Positions 55,090 to 64,000 of a stretch of 64,000 nucleotides of DNA are shown one piece after another (position 1 is the stretch's first letter; each line of letters starts with the position of its first letter). The translations under genes and the position numbers were made by a program. The notes under the pieces are model-generated. The model saw only the letters and a program-made list of their open reading frames with translations, was not told where the DNA came from and did no database searches. This DNA comes from Rapana venosa (taxonomy: Eukaryota > Mollusca > Gastropoda > Neogastropoda > Muricidae): positions 19,623,953 through 19,687,952 of the forward strand of contig CM054153.1 of NCBI GenBank assembly GCA_028751875.1. Reading direction: 5' to 3'.

Positions 55090-56095
55090 AAAAAAAGGCA
55101 GGAGAATGGACCAAGAATGGACCTGCATCAAAGGCTGTCTTTTAATTCCTCGCCAAACCATCACCAACCTGCATTTTGCTGATGGCATCAATGGACTTGC
55201 AGGAAAAAAAGAAGAGGAGCTTGCAAACTTAGTGGGATACAGAGACAAGGCGTCTGCCGCGTTTGGCATGGAAATACAGTGTTTCAAAAGCAAAAAATAA
55301 CGACCAACAGCATCAGTAACATCGGCGCTGACATAAGACTTAATGGCGAGAAATCGGGAACAGTCATTAGCTTCAAATATCACTTGGGAGCAATTGTAAT
55401 AGCCAAAGGATCCAAGCCTGAATTACTTTCTAGGGCTGTACAGGTTATAACAGACAGAGAACAGCGACGACAAAGCTGAAGACGATCCAGAGAGAGGGAA
55501 ACATCACGCTCAGTGCAGTGATCAGACTGGCGTGTTCTTCGGTCCGGTCAATATTCCATGCCTGCGTGCCTTGGACTTCGACAGCAGACCTAGAGAAGAG
55601 GATACCGGCCATGGAGATGGGATGCTATAGCAAACTCCTATGCACCTTCTACAAAGCTTTTATTATTAACGAAGAAGCCAGGAACAGAATCTGGCAAGCT
55701 GCCAGGCTCATGAAAACCTCTTGACCACGGTATTACATTAAAACCGTTTCCACTTTTCGGACGAGTAGGCCATTTTTGTGCCCGTGGGAACGGATGACAA
55801 AATTTACAAACCTGCATACACACGGGGACAGGGTGTAAATAAAAAGCACAAGAGTATTTATTCAATTATCCTCGAAATAAAAGAATAGAACAAAGATTAA
55901 AAATAGAGACGAAAACTGAAGTTGTATGGGCACGTCTCGCGACCAAAAAGGTTTGCCAAGACAGTTTTTACAAAGCACAGTGCTAAAAGAGAAAATGAGA
56001 AGAAGACAGGGAAGGAGATGGGAGGAGGACAACATCTTAGACCGGACAGCCTGAGGTTGAGAGAAGCACCGCGAAAGGAAGAAGACGATATGACT
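55090..56095 (+). mobile_element. RTE-type LINE relic (RT palm to tail) split by a SINE
   Basis: ITNLHFADGINGLAGKKEEE (catalytic FAD-G with a changed last Asp, near 55170), LNGEKSGTVISFKY (near 55340), ADLEKRIPAMEMGCYSKLL (near 55585) and, after the SINE, KLKLYGHVSRPKRFAKTVF (near 55915). Frameshifts are frequent. Confidence 0.8.
55733..55905 (+). mobile_element. SINE family B fragment inserted in the LINE
   Basis: CGGACGAGTAGGCCATTTTT, GGGAACGGATGACAAAATTT, TTCAATTATCCTCGAAATAA; 5'-truncated, sense orientation relative to the LINE. Confidence 0.88.
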
Positions 56096-56775
56096 AGATG
56101 TAAAGTCAGTTGTGGCGTTTCTACAGTTGTGAAGAATACTTATGAAGCTGTGGAGAAAACTAAAGTTGAAAAGAATACTTGAAGGATTGTAAAGAATGCT
56201 AAAGGAAAAGTGAATAATCTAGAAAAAAACCCAACCCTGCAAGAAACATTGAAGAAAGTATGAAGAATGTAATATCCTAGCAAAACTGTGAAGAACACCA
56301 CAGTAGTTATGAGAGATGCTAGAGAAATTGTAAAACAATGCTGGAGAATGTGTGAAGAATAGTAGTGGCATTGTGAATGATACCAAAACAATTATGAAGG
56401 ATATTGAAGAAATTGTGAAGAATGACTTTTTACGAAGAATTTTAGAGGAATTGAGAAGGATGCTAGAAAGGAATTGGTGAAGAATGCGTGAGGAGTTGTA
56501 AATAGTTCTAGGAGAGTTGTAGAGAGTACTAATGGAATTCGTAAAGAATACTGAACGAGTTGAGAAGAACACTAAAGGAATTGTGAAGAATGCTAGAAGA
56601 GCTGTGAACATTTTTCGACAGATCGTGAAGAATACTTGTGGAACTGTGAAAAGTACCAGAGGATTTGAGTAGCGTGTTATAGGAGTCGTGAACAACACTA
56701 TCCTCAGAAGAGTTGCAAAGAATACTGGAGGGGATGTGAATGATACTCCAGGAACTGTGAAGAACACTAGAGATG
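56095..56775 (+). repeat. Degenerate short-unit array (about 21 bp)
   Basis: Repeats of GGAATTGTGAAGAATRCTAGAG with high divergence. On the minus strand this leaves a long open frame (about 56219-56902) rich in FFT, VFF and ILH, which is a repeat artefact. Confidence 0.8.
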
Positions 56776-56794
56776 AGGATCTGCAATACAGCTT

Positions 56795-56890
56795 CTCTTT
56801 ATATAATAATAATAATAAAAAACAATAATAATATATGGAATTTATATAGCGCTGAATCTTGTAAAACAAGCAAATCGAAGTGCTTATGAA
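56795..56890 (-). mobile_element. SINE family C tail fragment
   Basis: (AAT)n, ATATGGAATTTATATAGCGC, TGAATCTTGTAAAACAAGCA. Confidence 0.88.
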
Positions 56891-57263
56891 GATTAATAAC
56901 AAATTTGACGCCTTTCATTTATAAAAAAGACTGAGAGATTATGCTTTAACACCCCCCCCCCCCCTTGGTACATTTCTGTATATTTTCAAATGCATGTTCA
57001 TACACGGAGCTTTGTTCGCATTGCATTGCAATTACAATGTGAAAAATCTGATTCTTGTACCGACTTTGGTGTTCAGTAAAAGGAGTGTGATATGTGTGTG
57101 CACAAATGCGTTTCGTGCGTAGATGACAGCTTTTAAAAAAAAGTTACTATTTATAGAGAGCTTTTTATATAATGGAGATTCAACGCATAGTTTTCACTTG
57201 CTCTAAACTGCATTACACTTAGAAGGGGAAAACACTAGACTAGTTGTGATTTACCATTTGCCA

Positions 57264-57417
<154 letters not shown>

Positions 57418-57498
57418 TGAGATAATTATAGGTATCAATGTGCCTGTCGGTATTGTAATTGCCCTTCATGGGATGATTAAAGTGTTTTTGACTTGACT

Positions 57499-57543
57499 TC
57501 ACACACACACACACTCACACACACACACACGCTCGCACGCACG

Positions 57544-57616
<73 letters not shown>
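57499..57616. repeat. (CA)n microsatellite
   Basis: CA run with CGCACGCA block near 57533. Confidence 0.97.
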
Positions 57617-57789
57617 TGTACTGGCAAACCTCTATCAATTTGGAACTATTCCTCTTCAAAGCCAAGATTTATGCAGATTTCCTTGCCTTCCAAGGCTTTT
57701 TTGGATGAGACTTTTGTCGTTATGATTTCCTCAGCTTAACACCCGGGGGTGGGGTGGGGTGGGGGGAAGGAATGGGGAGGGGGGGGGGG

Positions 57790-58200
57790 GAGGAGTCACC
57801 CAGAGTATGCACCTCTGACTCACTCATCACACCTGGGAATCTCTACTGTTGAGACCAGAAGCACACCCTGAATGAGACGTCTGCGTGCATGGCTGTTTTC
57901 TTTTATTTATTTATTTATTATATTCTTTTTTGCATGGTTGGTTTCTTTTATTTATTTATTTATCTGTTTATGTTTTTGCATGGCTGTTCTCGGAAAGACC
58001 TTGGCACTTAGGCAGCCGTACTCGTGACTCGAGACGATCTTTGTTCTCCCTTAATGGAGAGTCAGGTTGGTGTGAATGAAGAGAGTGTTCACGTAGTATT
58101 TCAAAGCGTAGCAACATTTTCATTAAGGGTCTTGGCACTTTTGGTTTTACATCAGTCGCTGACGAAAACTTTGTTGCCTGGGACAAGGTCGAGACTTAGA
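57790..58200 (+). repeat. Dispersed repeat family D, copy 2, with internal duplication
   Basis: TATGCACCTCTGACTCACTC, CACCTGGGAATCTCTACTG, GGCAGCCGTACTCGTGACTC, CTTAATGGAGAGTCAGGTTG. A TGCATGGCTG(TTTATT)n block is present three times at 57885-57985. Confidence 0.7.
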
Positions 58201-58225
58201 GATCCAGTTCCTGAGCATGAACTTG

Positions 58226-58300
58226 CATTAATAATAATAATAATAATAATAAAATGGAATTTATATAGCGCTGTATCTTGCACAGACAAATCATTAGTCC
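58226..58300 (-). mobile_element. SINE family C tail fragment
   Basis: (AAT)n, ATGGAATTTATATAGCGCTG, TATCTTGCACAGACAAATCA. Confidence 0.85.
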
Positions 58301-58369
58301 TGTGCGCGCGTTCATTTCCATTCCATCTTTCATAGAAAACATGCTGGTAGGAAAATATCCCCCAACACA

Positions 58370-58373
58370 CACA

Positions 58374-58405
<32 letters not shown>

Positions 58406-58464
58406 CACAACAACACACACACACACACACACACACACACATCAAAAACACACACACACACACA

Positions 58465-58508
<44 letters not shown>
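58370..58508. repeat. (CGCA)n(CA)n microsatellite
   Basis: Tetranucleotide then CA runs with CATCAAAAA and ACCAC breaks. Confidence 0.97.
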
Positions 58509-58802
58509 CTCAGCCAACAACGAAAACCCCCCAAGAACCCAGCAATACCCCCGCCAACAATTGAAAAACCAACATCCCTCTCCAAACTTCTTCCAAACCG
58601 CAATAATGCACGTTCTGTTTGTTGCTTTTTGTTTTTGAATACTATTCCTGAAGTTGGACAGTGGCAGCCTCAATTGAAAAAACCCGATCGCGTACAGAAA
58701 AATCACACCAATGTAAAACAGGAGGAGGAGGAGGAGGAGGACGAGAAGAAGGAGAAGGAGAAAAGAAGAAACTATAATAGGAAAAGAGGAAAAAAGATGA
58801 AG

Positions 58803-58885
58803 AAAAAAGTCAAGTCCAATCCAATCTAATTCAGTCATGTTATTGATAGCTCCGCCGACTACAAGCTATATCGGGGTTGTCACCT

Positions 58886-58945
<60 letters not shown>
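58803..58945 (+). repeat. Family G copy 2 with poly-A and (TA)n
   Basis: GCTCCGCCGACTACAAGCTA and TATCGGGGTTGTCACCTCAT, then an A run of about 32 nt and (TA)n; the A run suggests a retroposed 3' end. Confidence 0.6.
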
Positions 58946-58948
<3 letters not shown>

Positions 58949-59324
58949 TAAATAAACGGGGATTAAAACCAACTCTACTGTCGTTCCAAGAAGCAGACAA
59001 GAAGCAAGAATACAGTTATACTTTGCTGTACCTAGCAAATCAAACTAAACTTTCAAGGGAACATTTTTTTGCCAGCCTCATATTCACGTAAGAAGGTATT
59101 CTTGTGTTATAACTATTTAAACTGTTAAATATATCCTAGTAGCTTTCTCTGCGCACTTTTTTCAAAATTTTCAATTTTTCGTCATTTGATGAAGTATTCA
59201 TTTTGCGGTCGTTGCGACAGACCCGACGCTAATTATTGTTTAGTCTACTCAACTGAGTAAAAGGAAAATGATCAAACTCATAATTATGCAGTGCAATGAA
59301 TCGTGTGTGGCTGACGGGATGCAA

Positions 59325-59400
59325 GAACCCCCCCCAAAAAAAACCCAACAACAACAAACAAACAACAACCCCCAAACCAAACCAAAAACAACGGAAGGCG
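59325..59400 (+). repeat. A/C-only tract
   Basis: C run, A run, CAA/CAAA repeats. Confidence 0.85.
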
Positions 59401-59969
59401 GAGGGACTGTGTGGATGGATATGAATAGCATAAGTGAGAAGAAGTAGCGAGTGCGATTTGTCGTATAAAGAAAATGGCAAAAGAAACGGAACACACGCAC
59501 GTATGCATGCACGCACTCCCCCCCTCCCCCCCACTACAATACTACAATAAAACCTGCCAAAAAAAGTTATAGCAATTCCAGGCATACATACGCGTGTGTG
59601 CGCGCGCGCGTTTGTGTATGTGAGACTGTTACATAGGTTTAGATTTCACTTCATAAGATAAAACTGAACGTACCAAACAAATCACAGAAAAAACCCCAAG
59701 AAACCAGGGTTACGCCGCGAGCTACAAAATTCAAGGGAATAAACTCTAGCTAAGCGAATAAAACTGCCGATAAAGCAGTTGTTTCCCTTAGACCAGTTAG
59801 CTGATTGCCTTTCTGCATGGTGGTTGTTGCTTTTGTTTTGCTTTGTTTGACTTGTTTGCTTTGCTTTGTTTTTTTTTTTCTCTCTAAGGTCTGATTTTGA
59901 GGTAAACGCAGTACAACAGAACACAGTGCAAGACAGCAATGAGTGATAATAATAATGACAACGAAAATT

Positions 59970-60295
59970 TTATTTTCTGAGGGTAATAGAGTAAGTACAA
60001 GACTTTAGAAAAACAAGAGAAAAGTATCCAGCCCTCAAAAAAAAGACGAGATTACTAGCATAGTACAGCACAGTGCCGTGCCGTGCGCAGGTCCGAACCA
60101 TAGCCCCGTACGCAATACATTCAGCGCATGTAAAAGAACCCACGCCAAAAACAGAACGTCCCTGGCAAAGCTCTGTCTAAAGTAAGCAGAAAAAGCCCGC
60201 AAAGCCCCCATCCTTCTCTCGTACCGAAAAAATCATGCATGTAGAAAAAAATAGAGATAAAATATGTGGCGCTGCCCTTGTGGCGACGCGCTCTA
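59970..60295 (+). mobile_element. SINE family C-like body, first part
   Basis: AAAGAACCCACGCCAAAAAC, CGTCCCTGGCAAAGCTCTGT, GTGGCGCTGCCCTTGTGGCG correspond to the SINE-C body. It stops at the CT array and seems to resume at about 60473 (AGCAGCCCGAATTTTATTCA, GAGAAATCTGCTGTAGCTG). Confidence 0.7.
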
Positions 60296-60298
60296 CCC

Positions 60299-60299
<1 letters not shown>

Positions 60300-60369
<70 letters not shown>

Positions 60370-60382
60370 ATATATATATATC
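60300..60382. repeat. (CT)n(TA)n compound microsatellite
   Basis: CT run of about 65 bp passes into TA. Confidence 0.97.
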
Positions 60383-60384
60383 CC

Positions 60385-60472
60385 TAAGGGCGCGGACTGG
60401 ATGTAAAAAAGCACATGGGTGCTTATTCATTATCCTCGAAATAAAAGAATTTGTCATTGTCATTGTCTTTAA
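60385..60472 (+). mobile_element. SINE family B tail nested in the SINE-C-like copy
   Basis: GCGGACTGGATGTAAAAAAG, TTATTCATTATCCTCGAAAT, then (GTCATT)n. Confidence 0.75.
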
Positions 60473-60744
60473 GCAGCCCGAATTTTATTCAGAGAAATCT
60501 GCTGTAGCTGAGCGGCTTGAAATATAGAATACATAATTTATGTGTCTTTTCAATACAGGCTGATTTTCTTTCAATTAGTTATTAAGATATTAACATTGGT
60601 GGTGCAAACTGTCATGTGAAGAAATCGTCTATTTCCGATCTTGACAATTTAGGCACTTTGTACTGCGCTTTTATATTCGGTGCCGAGGAAATTACACGAG
60701 TCAGTCGCCTCCATTGTTGCTAGGTATTTTGGTCTTTGTTTTTA

Positions 60745-60825
60745 GAGATAATAATAATAATAATGTATGGAATTTATATAGCGCTGAATCTTGTAAAGCA
60801 ACAAATCAAAGCGCTCGAGATGAAC
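60745..60825 (-). mobile_element. SINE family C tail fragment
   Basis: (AAT)n, TATGGAATTTATATAGCGCT, GTAAAGCAACAAATCAAAGC. It is inverted relative to the fragment at 61015. Confidence 0.88.
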
Positions 60826-61014
60826 CTTTAGGGAGGCTGGAAAGGCCTGATGACGTTTGTTATTGTAATTACTTAAATATATTTTGTGTTGTTTTTATTT
60901 TTTTATTTGTTGTTGTATAGATGGATTTTTGGGAAGTGTTTTTGCTTGTTTTGTTCTTGCTTTTTCTTTGTTTTGACTGGAAAGCTGACGCCCGCCTCCC
61001 GGTCGATTCTTTTC

Positions 61015-61085
61015 TCTTCAGCGCTATATAAATTCTATATATTATTATTATATTATTATTATTATTATTATTATTACTATTTTAT
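61015..61085 (+). mobile_element. SINE family C tail fragment
   Basis: TTCAGCGCTATATAAATTCT then (ATT)n; only the last about 65 bp. Confidence 0.85.
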
Positions 61086-61760
61086 CAAGTTAAATTTTGA
61101 GCGTTAAGATTGATCAGACGAAGTGGCTAACACGTTAACAAAACTAAAGCAATACAACAAAACAGTTCGTTCCAAAACAAATCTAGATCAACAGACGGTT
61201 GTTTAAATGACTTAGTTTTCGTCATAAGGATAGAAAAAAAGAGACAAAATCTTGGTCGCTAAGGCAGCGAGTTTTAGCTTGATCATACAATTGTTTCTGT
61301 TTGTTTTTGTTTTGGAAAATACGTCACAAGTTATGATGACATCAAACTCACGTTATCATCTTTTTAAAAAACTGCATGTTGTGTTAGCGTGTGCGAGTGT
61401 GGCGTAGTGTTGTGACTTTTTTTGTTTTTTGTTTTCGTTCGTTTTCTTTTCAGTTTTTATGTTTTGTTGACCGCTGATTATTCTCCGAACAACAGATGAC
61501 TTTTTTTTCGAGTTTACAGCTTATTCGGATAAGGTAAGTAAGTAAAATCGTTGATAGATTTTTCTTGAACAGACGTTCGTTTTTCAGGAGCGGGGTCAAA
61601 GAATTGAAGTGTCATTTAGCAAAGCAAATTTCTATACAAGCTTTGTCTGTATTTAAGCGTATCATTGAATGGACCGGTGAGAGCTTCTCCACAACCCAGG
61701 CACTTGCTCACAACTGCCCCAACTTGAGCCAACTGGTGCAATGTTCATCACCGCATTGCC
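61086..61760. other. Intergenic stretch, no gene seen
   Basis: No recognised feature. Confidence 0.45.
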
Positions 61761-61771
61761 ACTACAATCCT

Positions 61772-61912
61772 GGAAGGGGTCGGTGGTCTAGAGGTAACGC
61801 GCCTGTCTAGAAAGCGAAAAGTCCGGATCTGAAGTGTGCGGCGGTTTGTACCCCGTTTGGACCGGAAATTTTTCCCCCATCCATTAGACCATGAGTGGTG
61901 GTCTGGGCGCTA

Positions 61913-61943
<31 letters not shown>

Positions 61944-62258
61944 CGTGTGTTACACGTAATTATTTAGCGCACGTAAAAAAACCCCACGGCAACAAGAGAG
62001 TTGTCCCTGGCAAAATTCTTAGAAAAAAGCCACTCTGATAGGGAAACAAAAACAGTTGCAGACATGAAAAAAAAAGGGTGGCGCAGCGCTAAGTGGCGAC
62101 GCGTTCTCCCGCTCTCCCCGGGGAGAGCAGCCCGAATCTCACGGAGAGAAATCTGCCGTGACTTAAAGTGGTATGAAAAAAAAATCTGAGCGTTTTGATT
62201 TGTTGCTTTACAAGATTCAGCGCTATATAAATTCCATACAATTATTATTATTAATTAT
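61772..62258 (+). mobile_element. SINE family C, full-length reference copy
   Basis: tRNA-like head (GGGGTCGGTGGTCTAGAGGT, then CGCGCCTGTCTAGAAAGCGA), core shared with SINE-B (CTTTCGGATGAGACGATAAA, then CCGAGGTCCCGTGTG), body with the GCTCTCCCCGGGGAGAGC palindrome, and the tail TTGCTTTACAAGATTCAGCG...ATAAATTCCATAC followed by (ATT)n. About 485 bp. Confidence 0.9.
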
Positions 62259-62840
62259 TATTATTATGTCGTGTTGTTTCCAGTATAATTTGGAAGAAGT
62301 AGACTTTCCCCCAGACGATTGGAGAATGAGTGATCGGATCAAACAGGATCACATTAACAAGATTTGTTTAAACAATTCCATTCATTAGACTAGGTTGAAA
62401 CATCGCTTCACTTTGTTCTTATTTTTGTCGACTTCCATCCAACCCCCCCGGACTTTTGATTTTGTGACATCCTCCTTGCGACATTCATTCGGGTCGCGTC
62501 TCTCCCGCCCAGCCCATTAGTCCTAAGGGTCATATCTTCAGACCGACCATATTTTCCGTAGTCACACTAAAGATTGTCCCCGCATTATGTTTAAACAGCA
62601 TACTGTTTGTTCATTATGTATGGCCTAATTAGGTAGCACGCATAGATCTAATCCATCTGTCTTTAATGATTTTTGTTTTTAATCTGTGCACAGTGATACG
62701 GAGATCACATTCAAACAGTTGCCATTTCCCAGACAAAGGCTTGTGGAGTGCTGTAAAGCAGTGAAAACAAATATACTTTTCTACCAACACAGGCGCTAAT
62801 GCGTACTTCAAAAACTTTAAAAAATGAACAAAGAAAAGCA
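62259..62840. other. Intergenic stretch, no gene seen
   Basis: No recognised feature. Confidence 0.45.
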
Positions 62841-62844
62841 TCCT

Positions 62845-62945
62845 CCCTCCCCCCACAAAAGTAACACCCCCTAAAAAAACAACATCAACAACAGCCCTCC
62901 CCAAACAACAAACAAACAAATAAACGACAACAAAACCCCCCCAAC
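62845..62945 (+). repeat. A/C-only tract
   Basis: C runs with CAACA and CAAA repeats, nearly G/T-free. Confidence 0.8.
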
Positions 62946-63224
62946 ATAAACTTAAAAGAAATTATGGCTTGTTTTGCCTAGTTTTCGTTCAATATAAAGA
63001 GTATTGGATCGTTTTTTGAATTTTCCATGCCAGTGAGATCTATCTACCTTGTTTCAAGATAAACTGCATTTTCACAATGATGTAGTATCATCGATGTGGT
63101 CGGCTGAATTGAACAGAAGATAACATGTTAGACAAATATTGTTTAGACTATGAAGAGACATTCCCTCAAATTTCGAGTTTTTACGGAATCAGCCGAATGA
63201 ATGTCGACAAACACATAGGAAGGT

Positions 63225-63515
63225 AAAGGTAAAGGAGTCCCATAACCTATAAGGTCGTAGGGGAGCGAGGCGTCAGAGACCTCACTTCTCTAGGGCCAGC
63301 ATATTGAGGGCGGCGCCTATCTCCTCTCCCTCGCTGCTTTACCTTCCCTGGCCCTAAAGAGGGCAGGTACCCATTTACAGCTGGGGGAACTGGGGGAACT
63401 GTACTGAAGCCAAGGCGCGCAAACGGTCACCCATCCAACTGGTAACCACGCTCGACGCTGCTTAACTTGGCTGGGGGAAAGCGAGTGCTCCGACCACTGA
63501 GCTATCCCGTCCCCA
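63225..63515 (-). mobile_element. SINE family A, copy 3
   Basis: Reverse complement of the 45.3 kb copy, with GAGCTATCCC (A-box end) at about 63500 and the CTTTACC tail side at 63225. Confidence 0.9.
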
Positions 63516-63754
63516 AACAAACACATGCATTTCAAAAATACACTTGTCATCTTTTTGGGTAGCCCCAGAGTGCTTTTACATTGAATCTAATGTTGGACCA
63601 TACCGACAAGTTTGCGGTGGTGAAACTGGTCACGGGATTGTCGTCATGCTCAACTAAGTGTGCAATATGACCGGGGATACGGAGGAAAAAATGTTACTGA
63701 TCATAGTAAAAGGTACATGAAGTTTTATTAAACAAAGCCAACCATCCCCGAAGT

Positions 63755-63822
63755 TAGAAAGCGGCTACCTACGCATTAATCTCACCATTGGTAAACCTCG
63801 GAACTCTAGCCGAACAACCCCC
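63755..63822 (+). repeat. Short hairpin repeat (family E), copy 6
   Basis: AAAGCGGCTACCTACGCATT, AATCTCACCATTGGTAAACC, TCGGAACTCTAGCCGAACAA, then a C run. Confidence 0.75.
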
Positions 63823-63864
63823 CCCCCCCCCCACTCGAAACATCAACGAAAAGTTGTAACCCCC

Positions 63865-63904
63865 CTCCGCGCTCTCTCCTCTCTCCCCTCTCTCTCCCTC
63901 TCTC

Positions 63905-63977
<73 letters not shown>

Positions 63978-64000
63978 CTCTCATTCCCCCCCCCCCTCCC
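63865..64000. repeat. (CT)n array at window end
   Basis: CT-rich run ending in poly-C. Confidence 0.95.

Overview
The window is animal nuclear DNA, most likely from a mollusc (a gastropod would fit). The evidence is intron-containing genes with animal-type splice sites, many RTE-type and one L1/Tx1-type LINE relics, several tRNA-derived SINE families that share a core and a tail, and very dense microsatellites (CA/GT, GA/CT, TA, ATCT, CCA, GTAT). The species assignment is inference from repeat style and protein similarity. No search was run.

Three protein-coding genes can be reconstructed. (1) An MFSD3-like major-facilitator transporter on + (10023-19180) has four exons whose phases match exactly and give 505 aa. 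(2) A LARP6-like La-module RNA-binding protein on - (33664-35058) has a single-exon CDS of 464 aa. (3) A FEM1-like ankyrin protein on + (42654-54043) has five exons in phase, giving 573 aa. It lacks the C-terminal tail that carries the CUL2-docking VHL box in FEM1 proteins. A fourth, isolated candidate exon on - (3204-3514) encodes a Cys-containing PAN/Apple-like segment.

Layout. 0-9.5 kb holds two RTE-type LINE relics, the second rearranged by a twin-priming-like inversion, plus SINEs and AT/CA arrays. 10-19.2 kb is the MFSD3 gene; its introns carry a SINE that abuts exon 2 and a deleted Ty3/Gypsy-like element that ends just before exon 4. 19.2-22.9 kb is repeats (SINE, LINE 3' end, 10-unit minisatellite). 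22.9-33.6 kb is AT-rich, gene-free DNA with a decayed L1/Tx1-type LINE, chimeric SINEs and a piggyBac-like MITE. 33.7-35.1 kb is LARP6. 35.1-42.6 kb is low-complexity DNA with local duplications. 42.6-54.0 kb is the FEM1-like gene, whose introns are packed with tandem repeats and SINEs. 54-64 kb is nested LINE/SINE debris and microsatellites.

The most interesting structures lie where repeats meet splice sites. A roughly 1 kb minisatellite begins inside FEM1 exon 1 and multiplies its 5' splice site about 28 times. An antisense SINE supplies the pyrimidine tract, and probably the branch point, of MFSD3 exon 2. Inverted SINE tails bracket FEM1 exon 4 within about 35 nt on each side.
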